This document shows, piece by piece, positions 51,051-59,393 of a stretch of DNA of 64,000 nt. Both the position numbers and the translations under genes were made by a program. The notes under the pieces were generated by a model. That model had not been told where the DNA came from. It made no database searches and worked only from the letters and a program-made list of their open reading frames with translations. Each line of letters starts with the position of its first letter. Position 1 is the stretch's first letter. Origin of the DNA: SIG351 sp045627045 (GTDB lineage: Bacteria; Bacillota; Clostridia; HGM11327); contig JAZQMY010000056.1 of the NCBI GenBank assembly GCA_045627045.1, forward strand, positions 1 to 64,000, given 5' to 3'.

Positions 51051-51605
51051 ATGAGCAAAACGAAAACTGCTTTAGCAAAAATCTGGTCGGCCGTAACGTG
51101 GGTTATAGTAGTGTTGGCAATATTGCTTGCACTCCTTCTCATTGGCACAAGGCTTATCGGCATCACGCCTTATGCGGTGCTTTCCGGATCAATGGAGCCG
51201 ACGTACATGACCGGCTCGCTGATTTATGTCAAGAAGGTTGATTGCTCCACTCTCACGGTGGGCGATCCGATAACGTTCATGCTGAACGAAAAAACGGTTG
51301 CTACTCACAGAATAATTGAGATCATCCCTGATGAAAACGACCCGACGGTGTTCCGCTTCTTCACGAAGGGCGACGCCAATGAGAATCCCGACGGAAGCTC
51401 GGTTCACAGCAACAACGTAATCGGCAAACCGATCTTCACAATTCCGTATCTCGGATACGTTTCGAATTTTATTTCGAATCCTCCGGGAATGTACCTCGCA
51501 ATAGGCGCAGGTGCAATATTGATAATACTGGTTTTCCTTCCCGATCTTTTCAAAGAAGAAGAGGATAAAGACGATGTCAGGGGAAAACATGAAAAAGTCG
51601 ATTAA
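51051..51605 (+). CDS. sipW: SipW-type (ER-type) signal peptidase I
   Basis: Membrane signal peptidase of 184 residues with an N-terminal helix (about 15-31), the catalytic Ser47 in LSGSMEPTYMTGS, and His86 in VATHRIIEI in place of the usual bacterial Lys, the hallmark of SipW/Sec11-type enzymes. GDANENPDGS and VIGKPIFTIPYLGY follow, and a second helix lies near the C-terminus (about 145-165). SipW releases TasA-class proteins. It starts 2 bases after the stop of subunit 1 and has no Shine-Dalgarno of its own, so it is translationally coupled. An ATG at 51018 is possible but lies within the previous gene. Confidence 0.93.
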   Translation: MSKTKTALAKIWSAVTWVIVVLAILLALLLIGTRLIGITPYAVLSGSMEPTYMTGSLIYVKKVDCSTLTVGDPITFMLNEKTVATHRIIEIIPDENDPTVFRFFTKGDANENPDGSSVHSNNVIGKPIFTIPYLGYVSNFISNPPGMYLAIGAGAILIILVFLPDLFKEEEDKDDVRGKHEKVD

Positions 51606-51643
51606 ATCGAATGATTTCAGAATAAATTAAGGAGGTTTTTGTT

Positions 51644-52303
51644 ATGAAGACAAGAACAAAGACATTGCTTCTGCTTGTTTGCGCTGTACTGCTTGTTGCC
51701 ACATCTGTAATGGGCACACTTGCTTACCTCACATCAAAGACAGAAGAAGTAAAGAACACATTCACAATTGGTAAAGTTGCAATCACTCTCGACGAAACAA
51801 AAGTCGGAGAAGACGGCAGAATCCCGAAAGATGACAATAACACACAGATAATCGAAAAGGTTACTGCTAACGAATACCACATCATTCCGGGCAAGACTTT
51901 CGACAAGGATCCTACAATCCATGTTGATGAGAAGAGCGAAGACTGCTGGGTATTTGCAAAGATTATTGTAAACAACAAGGCTGATCTTGATGCTATTTTT
52001 GCAAAGTACTCTCTCAAAATTGGTGATGTTGTAGGCGGTATCAATTCAAATCTTGACGTTATTACTGACGGCAAGGCAAACAGCGATACAAGGGAATACC
52101 TCGTTGCTGTAAAGAGTATCTGCAAAGCTAAGGACGAAATCAAGATTTTTGAGACGATCACTATCCCCGGAGACCTCACAAACGAAGAAATCGAGTCTCT
52201 TTCTGATCTTGAGATTGACATATCTGCTTATGCTATCCAGGCTGAGGGATTTGATGATTACACTGCTGCATGGACAGCTCTTGAAGCACAGATGACAAAG
52301 TAA
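51644..52303 (+). CDS. TasA/camelysin-like subunit 2
   Basis: Exported protein of 219 residues with SipW-class signal (LLVATSVMGTLAYLTSKTEE followed by VKNTFTIGKV). The mature domain has CWVFAKIIVNNKADL and ends AYAIQAEGFDDYTAAW, the same end motif as subunits 3 and 4. In TasA the segment just after cleavage acts as a donor strand that joins subunits into fibres; the NTFTIGKVAITLDE segment fits that role. AGGAGG lies 8-10 bases before the ATG, one of the strongest sites in the locus, so this may be an abundant subunit. Confidence 0.88.
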   Translation: MKTRTKTLLLLVCAVLLVATSVMGTLAYLTSKTEEVKNTFTIGKVAITLDETKVGEDGRIPKDDNNTQIIEKVTANEYHIIPGKTFDKDPTIHVDEKSEDCWVFAKIIVNNKADLDAIFAKYSLKIGDVVGGINSNLDVITDGKANSDTREYLVAVKSICKAKDEIKIFETITIPGDLTNEEIESLSDLEIDISAYAIQAEGFDDYTAAWTALEAQMTK

Positions 52304-52352
52304 TAAAGTCACATTCGTGATTTTATATAAATTAGAAACGGAGAATTAAAAA

Positions 52353-52883
52353 ATGAAGAAAAAGATTTTGGCAGTTGTAATTGCCGCTGTTCTTGTTCTA
52401 GGCTGCTGCATCGGCGGAACGATTGCTTGGTTGATCGACAAAACAGAAAACGTTGTGAACACATTCACACCGAGTGATATCAACATCGAGCTTACTGAGT
52501 CAAATAACCTTGATCTTAAGATGGTTCCGGGCAAGGAACTCGTCAAGGATCCTAAGGTTACAGTAAAGGCTAACTCAGAAAAATGCTGGGTATTCGTTAA
52601 GGTAGAGAAGGGCAATAATCCCGACTACTTCCTTACATACGCTATTGCTGAAGGATGGACAGAGCTTGAAACGGGCGTTTACTATCGCGAAGTTTCTTCC
52701 TCAACTTCTGATCAGGTATTCAGCGTACTCGAGGATGATAAGGTTACAGTTAAGTCAGAAGTAACAAAGGCTGATCTTACAGCACAGAACTTTGAAAAAC
52801 CTACACTTACATTCAAGGCTTATGCCATCCAGAAGGAAGGCTTCGAAACAGCAGCTGCTGCTTGGGCAGAAGCTAAAAAGTAA
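52353..52883 (+). CDS. TasA/camelysin-like subunit 3
   Basis: Exported protein of 176 residues: signal CIGGTIAWLIDKTENVVNTF, then a beta-sandwich with MVPGKELVKDPKVTVKANSE, CWVFVKVEKGNNPDYF and YYREVSSSTSDQVF, ending AYAIQKEGFETAAAAWAEAK. The PGK-x-x-x-KDP segment is shared with subunit 2 (PGKTFDKDP), so the two are close paralogs. It stands 49 bases after subunit 2. Confidence 0.88.
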   Translation: MKKKILAVVIAAVLVLGCCIGGTIAWLIDKTENVVNTFTPSDINIELTESNNLDLKMVPGKELVKDPKVTVKANSEKCWVFVKVEKGNNPDYFLTYAIAEGWTELETGVYYREVSSSTSDQVFSVLEDDKVTVKSEVTKADLTAQNFEKPTLTFKAYAIQKEGFETAAAAWAEAKK

Positions 52884-52931
52884 TTCAATACAATTGAATA
52901 ATTAATATTATTAAAAAGGAGATAATCTCAA

Positions 52932-53735
52932 ATGAAAAAGAAAATTATCACACTCGCTCTCGTAGCAGTTATTGCTCTTGCAGCAATTACCGGTGCATCT
53001 CTCGCTTACTTCACAGATAAAGACGAGATGACAAACACATTCACAATGGGCAACGTTGACATCACTCTCAAAGAGTATGGTAAGAACACAGACGGCGAAA
53101 TCGCTCCGTTCAGTGATTCTGTAAATGAGCTTATCCCGGGCATTTCTGTTCAGAAGATTGCCACAATCACAAACACAGGCAAGAACGATGCTTATGTATG
53201 GGCAGAAATCCTTGTTCCTAAGGCTCTCGTTTCAGCTCTTGCTCCGGCAAATGAAACAGACAGCGCTCTCCATTACAATACATACGGCGCTTTCGCAACA
53301 GAATACTTTGGCAGATATCAGCAGACTCCTGTTAACGACGGTATCCTCGTTAACGGTGCTATCAGCATTGACACAAACTGCGAATACGTTGACGTAGCAG
53401 AAGAGAACACATGGTCAAACCCTGTTGTTGCAGGTGAAGTAACAGTTGAAGACGTTGAATATGTTGTATTCCTCACAAAGATGCAGAGCATCCTTCCTGT
53501 AGGCAAGACAACACTTCCTTTCCTCCGCGGCGTTTACATGGACAACGATGTTGATGCAGCAAGAGATGAGAGCGGCGCAATCATCGAAGGCACATATGTA
53601 ATTCCTCAGCAGACAGCTAACGGCGTTGAGTTCGTTAACTACGACGGTTCTTGGGATGTAATCGTAAGAGCATATGCTATCCAGTCAGCCGGCTTTGATA
53701 CGGTTGATGATGCTTACGCTGCATACAACAAATAA
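52932..53735 (+). CDS. TasA/camelysin-like subunit 4
   Basis: Largest subunit, 267 residues: signal ITGASLAYFTDKDEMTNTFT, MGNVDITLKEYG, then ITNTGKNDAYVWAEILVPKA, the TasA fold strand with NTG-x-x-DAYV, and an insertion of about 80 residues (140-220) before the end AYAIQSAGFDTVDDAYAAYN. AAAGGAGATAATC precedes the ATG. Two hairpins follow that probably separate its mRNA from the next gene, which suggests that this is a major, strongly produced subunit. Confidence 0.88.
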   Translation: MKKKIITLALVAVIALAAITGASLAYFTDKDEMTNTFTMGNVDITLKEYGKNTDGEIAPFSDSVNELIPGISVQKIATITNTGKNDAYVWAEILVPKALVSALAPANETDSALHYNTYGAFATEYFGRYQQTPVNDGILVNGAISIDTNCEYVDVAEENTWSNPVVAGEVTVEDVEYVVFLTKMQSILPVGKTTLPFLRGVYMDNDVDAARDESGAIIEGTYVIPQQTANGVEFVNYDGSWDVIVRAYAIQSAGFDTVDDAYAAYNK

Positions 53736-53749
53736 GACTGATAAACAAT

Positions 53750-53810
53750 CTCCCTGCTTTTGCAGGGAGGTAAACAAAAGCGCTATTGGCTTAATAACGC
53801 TTTTGTTTAC
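53750..53810 (+). terminator. Two stacked hairpins inside the fibre operon
   Basis: CTCCCTGC-TTTT-GCAGGGAG (53750-53769) is followed directly by GTAAACAAAAGCG (53770-53782) paired with CGCTTTTGTTTAC (53798-53810), a 13-bp perfect stem. T residues lie inside the second stem rather than after it. They probably cause partial termination or protect the 3' end of subunits 2-4. Confidence 0.65.
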
Positions 53811-53844
53811 AAAAATAAGTATTTTATTGAATGGAGAAAATTCT

Positions 53845-54411
53845 ATGAAAAAGAAAATATTGATCGCAGCACTGATTGTTTGCCTTCTTGCTGTTGCAGC
53901 ATACGGTACTCTTGCGTACTTCACGTCAGAGGACACAACAGAGAATATCATCAAGTCAGGCAACCTCAAGGTAAAGCTCATCGAAACCGAAATCGACGAT
54001 AATGGCGAGGAAATCCCGTACGTAAATGAGAAAATCGGTATTATGCCCGGAACGACGATATCAAAGATAGTCAAGGCAGAGAACGTAGGTAGACATGACG
54101 CTTATGTTCGTATCAGACTTACAAACGTTATTACTCTTGCAGACGGCACAGAGGATAATGACGAGAACGGCTACGTTAAGTATTCAATCGACGAGGAAAA
54201 CTGGACATATGCTGACGGCTGGTACTATTATAATACTGCTCTTGAGGCAGGCAAGACTTCCGAAGCTCTCCTTTCCGAAGTAATTTTCTCAATTGAAACA
54301 GATAACTTATATCAGGACAGCGTTCTCTCGATCAATGTTGAGCTTCAGGCAGTTCAGGTTCAGAACAACGGAGCTGACGTATTTGAAGCCGCAGGCTGGC
54401 CGGCAGTCTGA
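53845..54411 (+). CDS. TasA/camelysin-like subunit 5
   Basis: Exported protein of 188 residues from ATG 53845 (ATGGAGAAAATTCT upstream; longer in-frame readings cross the hairpins and are rejected). Signal AVAAYGTLAYFTSEDTTENI, then KSGNLKVKLIETEID, NVGRHDAYVRIRLTNV and WTYADGWYYYNTALEAGKTS, which matches subunit 1 (GSDGFYYYKSAVKPNELTT), and an end LQAVQVQNNGADVFEAAGW. It is closest to subunit 1 in the WYYY segment, so it may be a second minor or tip subunit. Confidence 0.87.
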   Translation: MKKKILIAALIVCLLAVAAYGTLAYFTSEDTTENIIKSGNLKVKLIETEIDDNGEEIPYVNEKIGIMPGTTISKIVKAENVGRHDAYVRIRLTNVITLADGTEDNDENGYVKYSIDEENWTYADGWYYYNTALEAGKTSEALLSEVIFSIETDNLYQDSVLSINVELQAVQVQNNGADVFEAAGWPAV

Positions 54412-54439
54412 TTTATTCAAAACAGGAGGTTAATGCTTA

Positions 54440-55075
54440 ATGAACAGGACTAAAAAGTCAGTTCTCAGCATTGTACTTGTATTCGTATTCATGTTTATGA
54501 TGTCTGCGATTGCATTTGCTGAGACAAACGTTACATATGACGGAGATGCACAGCATTTCGTTTTTGCTCCGGAAAATCTTTTTGAGAACTTTGATGACGT
54601 AATGCCGGGTGATGTGATTTCACAGGAAATCAAAATCAACAACAAAGCTTCCAATAAGGTTGATGTTAAGGTTTACCTTAAATGCGAGCCGATCGACAGT
54701 GAATATGCGGATTTCCTTTCAAATCTTCATCTTACCGTAACTCAGGTAGGAAAGTCAAAGCATTTTGATGCTCCTGCAGACCAGACGGACGGACTTACTG
54801 ATTTTGCATATCTCGGCACGATCACATCCGGCGGAAAAGAAACGCTGATGGTAACTCTTGAGGTACCTATCGATCTTCCGAACGAGTTTCAGGATTCGTT
54901 TGGCAAGGTAAGCTGGACATTCAAGGTCGAAGAGCTTGAAAACGAAGCGCCTATAACAGGTGAAAACAATTTGATTTATATCCTTTGCGGAGTATGTGTT
55001 CTTGCGGCTGCATTGCTTGTAGTATTCATCATTCTTCGCAAAAAGGACAAAGAAAATGACAAAAAGACTGATTGA
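54440..55075 (+). CDS. Membrane/cell-wall anchor protein of the fibre locus
   Basis: Protein of 211 residues with a conventional signal peptide (VLVFVFMFMMSAIAFAETNV) rather than the SipW type, a beta-sandwich ectodomain (VTYDGDAQHFVFAPENLF, DVMPGDVISQEIKINNKASN), and a C-terminal APITGENN, a hydrophobic helix (LIYILCGVCVLAAALLVVFI) and a charged tail (RKKDKENDKKTD). This is the architecture of a sortase substrate with a degenerate LPXTG-like motif, or of a plain membrane anchor. It is the last gene of the locus and probably tethers the fibre. AGGAGG lies upstream. Confidence 0.82.
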   Translation: MNRTKKSVLSIVLVFVFMFMMSAIAFAETNVTYDGDAQHFVFAPENLFENFDDVMPGDVISQEIKINNKASNKVDVKVYLKCEPIDSEYADFLSNLHLTVTQVGKSKHFDAPADQTDGLTDFAYLGTITSGGKETLMVTLEVPIDLPNEFQDSFGKVSWTFKVEELENEAPITGENNLIYILCGVCVLAAALLVVFIILRKKDKENDKKTD

Positions 55076-55083
55076 TACAATGA

Positions 55084-55108
55084 AGCTCTGATTATTCAGG
55101 GCTTTTTG
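55084..55108 (+). terminator. Terminator of the fibre operon
   Basis: AGCTCTGA (55084-55091), TTAT loop, TCAGGGCT (55096-55103), then TTTTTG. Confidence 0.8.
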
Positions 55109-55141
55109 TTTTTTGTGTTTAATTTTATTATAATTTTGTGC

Positions 55142-55170
55142 TTGAAAAATAAACTGTTATATGGTAAAAT
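55142..55170 (+). promoter_or_regulatory. Promoter for hydrolase/MFS operon
   Basis: TTGAAA (55142-55147), 17 bp spacer ending TGG, TAAAAT (55165-55170). Confidence 0.7.
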
Positions 55171-55202
55171 TAACATGTTATTTTTTGAAATCCGGAGGGA
55201 AT

Positions 55203-57200
55203 ATGGGTATCAGAGTTAATAATAACGGTTTTGAATATGCCGAAAAAGAACTATTGAAGTTTATATCATGCTATGAAGTACCTGAGCATTTTGATAATAA
55301 GACGGTCACTCTTTCAGTTGAAGATACAACAGAGGATTTTTGCTTCGGTGTTAGACCGGGCGATAACGGAATCATAATTTACGGCGGAAGCAGGTCAGCA
55401 GTGCTTTGCGGCGTGTACAAAGCGCTCGAAGCAGGCGGAATCAGATTCGGTCTCGGGGAACAGGTGAGACCGGAGACGTTTGACTTCGAAGCATTCTTCG
55501 GACTGAATGTTTTTGTGCATCCGAAGGTAAGAAACAGAGGAATCAGACAGCATATCAATTTTACTATGGACATCTCTTCCTATGCGCTTGCCGAAGCTGA
55601 AGAATACATAAGGGATCTTGCGAGACTCAAGTTCAATGCGATAACCTTTCACAGTTATAACACGATGTGGACAAATTGCGAAGAGAACGGATATATAGGC
55701 AGATTTTTCTATAATATAGAGAACACTGTTCCGAAGGTCGACCTTGCAAATCCTGTAAACAATAAAAAATACTATTGCATTCCCGAAATTGAGGATGTTT
55801 TTGAAGACGATGCAAAGAGAAGCGAAGCGGCACATAATTGGCTTTCAGAGGTAATGAAAACCGCAAAGGAATGCATGATGAAGGTAACGCTTTCGGTTGA
55901 AATTCCTTTTACTTCGGATGGTTCGGATAAGGAAAAGTACGTTTCATTTCTCAGAAGAACGTGCAGTGATTATCCTATGATAGATGTACTTGAGCTAATC
56001 AGCCATGAAACCGGCGGTAGCTGCGGGGATCGCTTCGATGAAAAAGAGGGTACAAAATGGGCTGTTGATCTTCTTTCGGATAAGATCCTTTCCGACAACG
56101 GAAAGCCTGAATATATAGGCGAGAAGTATTCGAATGACCTTTGCGATGAGCTTGATCACCTGAAGAGACATCTTATTGCATACTCTCTTAAAGATGAGTG
56201 GGCAAAGGGCCTTGAAAAGGTGCCTGAAATCAGAATGGGCTTTTATTCAGTGATAGGCGACACGAACAAAATCCTGAGACCTATTCACAATAAGGTAGTT
56301 CCGGAGGGCGTAAAGAAATGCTGGCTTCCTGCACACTCCTCAATGTATGTTGCCGATGCGCTGAAATCAGCAGGCTTCAATGACAAGGACTTTGCCGATA
56401 CAATGATTTATTCGTGGGCAGAGTTTGACGGAAGCATGTATGTGACTCAGGTCGAGACAAAGGGAATAGAAAAGCTTATCAGCCTGTCCAAAACGAGGGA
56501 TATGTACGGAATTTGTCTCAATCATTGGAGAAACGCAGAGAACAGACTCACTATTGAGTATGCATCAGAAGCATTTATCCGTCCTGTGAGCGAGGTTAAG
56601 TATTTCTTTGAATTTGCAGAGAAGTACGGCATCAGAAGGAAGGCTGAATTTGCTTCGGCAATGAACAGACTTTCTATTCTCGATCTTTTCACAAGGGATG
56701 AGCTCTTCAATGTAGGCTTCTGCCATCTCGGATGCTGGACACCGTGGCAGGGAGTATCCTACGCAACAAGATTCGATGAAAAGAAGCTTGTATGGGCAGG
56801 AAATGAGTTCAAGGAGCTTTCGGAAAGCTTCGGAAAGCTTGTAAACGACGATAACCTTAAGTCAGGCAATAATTTCCTTACATTGATGGAGAACAGATGC
56901 AAGACAAGCTTCATTCATATTCAGTGCTTCCGTTCGCTCTATCCTGTAAAGGATATGAAGCCGACGGATGATCCCGAAGAAAGGGAAATTATTAAGAATG
57001 CTTTTGCAAAAGCAAGACAATATGCCCTTGAATATCTTTATACATATTCAGAACTTATGCCGGACAGAGGAGCAGAGGGACTTGTAACAAGTTATAATCA
57101 GGTAGTTTTGAATTACCTTGATATAAAAGAAGAATATTATTTAGGAAAAGAGACAGAAAATCAGAAATCAGAAGATGAGGAACCACCGCTTCCGGTATGA
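55203..57200 (+). CDS. Alpha-glucuronidase/GH20-like glycoside hydrolase
   Basis: Cytoplasmic protein of 665 residues from ATG 55203 (CCGGAGGGAAT upstream). The first 110 residues are the small alpha/beta domain found before GH20/GH67 barrels (RPGDNGIIIYGGSRSAVLCG, VYKALEAGGIRFGLGEQ). Then comes a TIM-barrel-like region beginning VRNRGIRQHINFTMDISSYA, with ARLKFNAITFHSYNTMW, VTLSVEIPF and IYSWAEFDGSMY, and a long helical C-terminal domain. The layout fits alpha-glucuronidase-like proteins, but I cannot fix the family or sugar. It is followed 22 bases later by an MFS transporter. Confidence 0.65.
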   Translation: MGIRVNNNGFEYAEKELLKFISCYEVPEHFDNKTVTLSVEDTTEDFCFGVRPGDNGIIIYGGSRSAVLCGVYKALEAGGIRFGLGEQVRPETFDFEAFFGLNVFVHPKVRNRGIRQHINFTMDISSYALAEAEEYIRDLARLKFNAITFHSYNTMWTNCEENGYIGRFFYNIENTVPKVDLANPVNNKKYYCIPEIEDVFEDDAKRSEAAHNWLSEVMKTAKECMMKVTLSVEIPFTSDGSDKEKYVSFLRRTCSDYPMIDVLELISHETGGSCGDRFDEKEGTKWAVDLLSDKILSDNGKPEYIGEKYSNDLCDELDHLKRHLIAYSLKDEWAKGLEKVPEIRMGFYSVIGDTNKILRPIHNKVVPEGVKKCWLPAHSSMYVADALKSAGFNDKDFADTMIYSWAEFDGSMYVTQVETKGIEKLISLSKTRDMYGICLNHWRNAENRLTIEYASEAFIRPVSEVKYFFEFAEKYGIRRKAEFASAMNRLSILDLFTRDELFNVGFCHLGCWTPWQGVSYATRFDEKKLVWAGNEFKELSESFGKLVNDDNLKSGNNFLTLMENRCKTSFIHIQCFRSLYPVKDMKPTDDPEEREIIKNAFAKARQYALEYLYTYSELMPDRGAEGLVTSYNQVVLNYLDIKEEYYLGKETENQKSEDEEPPLPV

Positions 57201-57222
57201 TTTTCAAAAATGGTGATAGAAA

Positions 57223-58476
57223 ATGAATCAGATGACAAGAAAAAACAAGATTTTGATCTGCCTTGCGGGATGCATTGTATATTTTACGAGTTATCTCACA
57301 CGCTACGGATTTAATGCTCTTTTAAACCAGATTATTACATCAGGGACATTACCGAAAACGATAACGGCAGGCATTTCAACCGGTGCTTTTATCACATACG
57401 GTCTTGGTCAGATAGTAATGGGAATGATCTCAGACAGATTTGATCCCAAGAAAATGATTGTTCTCGGACTTTCCGGAACAGCAATCTGTAATCTCGGAAT
57501 GTTCTTTATCCAAAAGCCGATTGTGCTTGCGGTAATATGGTGTGTCAACGGATGCTTCCAGGCGATGCTTTGGCCTCCGCTTGTAAGAATAATGGCGGAG
57601 CTGTATGATTCTCACGGCTATAAGAAGTCAATTGAATACATATCTTATGCAAGTGCTTTAGGCAAAATGTCCGTTTATGTTCTTGCTGCATTCTTTATTT
57701 TTATTGGTCTTTGGAGATCCACTTTTATCTTCACCGCGGGAGTGGCAATAATAGCAGCCATTATCTGGATAAGGCTTATGAATACTGTGCCTGAAGCAAG
57801 GGCATGTGGAAAATCAGATATTGCATCAGATAATGAGGACAAAAAGGAAAACGATAAACATGAAAGCAAAAAAGCGCAGCCTTTCCCCAAAAAGCTTCTT
57901 ATTATGTTTGTGATCCCGGTAGGTGCGGCTATTATAGTGCAGGGAATGCTGAGAGAAGGTATTTCAACGTGGATGCCGAGCTATATGACAGAGGTTCTCG
58001 GACTTGAACCGTCGCAATCTGCGATAGTATCAATAATCCTTCCTGTTTTTTCACTCCTTGGAATAAAACTTTCTGCTATTCTGATAAAAAAGATGACGGA
58101 GTTGAGAGCGGCATGGATAATGTTCGGAATCACGACTATTCTTTGCGGCACAATGGTTTTTGCAACCGGAAGAAGCACGATAGCTATGGCAGCACTTATG
58201 GCTTGCTCTGCAGGTTGTGTTGATTGTATCAATACTCTCCTTATTAACTATCTACCGAGCAGATTCGTCAAGCTGGGCAGAGCTGCAGGTACTGCAGGTC
58301 TTTTCAATGCATTCACATATGTCGGAAGTGCAGCATCTATTTACGGGGTTGCAGTTGTTTCGGATGCTTTCGGCTGGACCACGACCCTGATTGTATGGAG
58401 TGTGGCATCCATTATTGGTATGGCAGTAACATTTGTACTTAATGCAACAAAGACAGATGTAAAATTTTTTGATTAA
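57223..58476 (+). CDS. MFS transporter, organophosphate:phosphate antiporter type
   Basis: Membrane protein of 417 residues with about 12 helices in two halves and a charged cytoplasmic loop (NEDKKENDKHESKK, about 200-220). The first helix region YFTSYLTRYGFNALL and GLGQIVMGMISDRFDPKKMI match the GlpT/UhpT-like branch (YxxRyNf and G-x-x-x-DR loop). Members exchange glycerol 3-phosphate or hexose phosphate for phosphate. Co-transcribed with the upstream hydrolase; the following genes have their own promoter. Likely imports a phosphorylated sugar or glycerophosphodiester. No clear terminator follows. Confidence 0.85.
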   Translation: MNQMTRKNKILICLAGCIVYFTSYLTRYGFNALLNQIITSGTLPKTITAGISTGAFITYGLGQIVMGMISDRFDPKKMIVLGLSGTAICNLGMFFIQKPIVLAVIWCVNGCFQAMLWPPLVRIMAELYDSHGYKKSIEYISYASALGKMSVYVLAAFFIFIGLWRSTFIFTAGVAIIAAIIWIRLMNTVPEARACGKSDIASDNEDKKENDKHESKKAQPFPKKLLIMFVIPVGAAIIVQGMLREGISTWMPSYMTEVLGLEPSQSAIVSIILPVFSLLGIKLSAILIKKMTELRAAWIMFGITTILCGTMVFATGRSTIAMAALMACSAGCVDCINTLLINYLPSRFVKLGRAAGTAGLFNAFTYVGSAASIYGVAVVSDAFGWTTTLIVWSVASIIGMAVTFVLNATKTDVKFFD

Positions 58477-58492
58477 TAAAAAATATCCGCGA

Positions 58493-58521
58493 TTGACATA
58501 TAATGTGAATTGGAATATAAT
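58493..58521 (+). promoter_or_regulatory. Promoter for phosphodiesterase operon
   Basis: TTGACA (58493-58498), 17 bp spacer, TATAAT (58516-58521). Confidence 0.75.
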
Positions 58522-58574
58522 TATTAATAGGCAAAGCCTTGAACATTTTTTGAACTTTTGAAAGGTATAATTTT

Positions 58575-59390
58575 ATGGAAAGAAAATATAAGAGAGTAAT
58601 ATTGCTCGGTGTTGACGGAGCAGGTATTTTTTTCAGACAGGCAAGCACGCCGTTTATAGATAAGATAATGGAGAATGGATCTCAAACGTATGATGGACTT
58701 ACCGCTCTTCCGACAATAAGCGGTGAATGCTGGGGAGCGATGCTTCATGGTGTTGATCCGGAGGTACACAAACTCACAAATTCTATTGTTTCATCACAGA
58801 AATATGACCAAAACTCACCGTATCCTTCATTCTTCAGAGTAATCAGAGAGAATTATCCTGATGCAGTGCTTGCTTCATTCAGCTGTTGGAGCCCGATTAA
58901 TTTCGGAATAATTGAGGACAATCTAGGAGTATATATGGATTCTGCCGAAGATGGAGAACTTACTGAAAAGATTATTGATTACATCAATAAAAATGACTTT
59001 GATACGATGTTTGTTCAGTTCGACAGCGTTGATGGCGCAGGACATAGATTCGGCTACGGAGACGAGAAGTATCTTGAACAGCTTTCGCTTGTTGACAGCT
59101 ACATAGGAAGGATTGCAGAGACCCTCAAAGCACGCGGTATGTATGAAGATTCACTCATCATAGTTACGGCAGACCATGGCGGTACTGTTTTCCATGGCCA
59201 TGGCGGCGATACTCCGGAGGAAAAGACAATCTATATCGGCGTATGCGGAAAGAACGTAAAGAAGGGCGTTATGGCAAACGGAGAACAGGTTTCGGTCAAG
59301 GCTATTCCGGCAATAGTTCTTTATGCTATGGGCCTTGAAGTTCCAAAGACGTGGACAGGAAAGGTTCCGGAAGGCATTTTTGAGGACTGA
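58575..59390 (+). CDS. Alkaline-phosphatase-superfamily phosphodiesterase 1
   Basis: Cytoplasmic protein of 271 residues of the type I phosphodiesterase/nucleotide pyrophosphatase group. Metal and catalytic sites are seen in ILLGVDGAGIFF (Asp), ALPTISGECWGAMLHGVDP (Thr/Ser nucleophile region), QFDSVDGAGHRFGYG (Asp, His), IVTADHGGTVF (Asp-His) and GHGGDTPEE (His). It hydrolyses a phosphodiester or phosphomonoester of unknown type. The next gene is a longer paralog with only 3 bases between. Confidence 0.85.
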   Translation: MERKYKRVILLGVDGAGIFFRQASTPFIDKIMENGSQTYDGLTALPTISGECWGAMLHGVDPEVHKLTNSIVSSQKYDQNSPYPSFFRVIRENYPDAVLASFSCWSPINFGIIEDNLGVYMDSAEDGELTEKIIDYINKNDFDTMFVQFDSVDGAGHRFGYGDEKYLEQLSLVDSYIGRIAETLKARGMYEDSLIIVTADHGGTVFHGHGGDTPEEKTIYIGVCGKNVKKGVMANGEQVSVKAIPAIVLYAMGLEVPKTWTGKVPEGIFED

Positions 59391-59393
59391 TGG

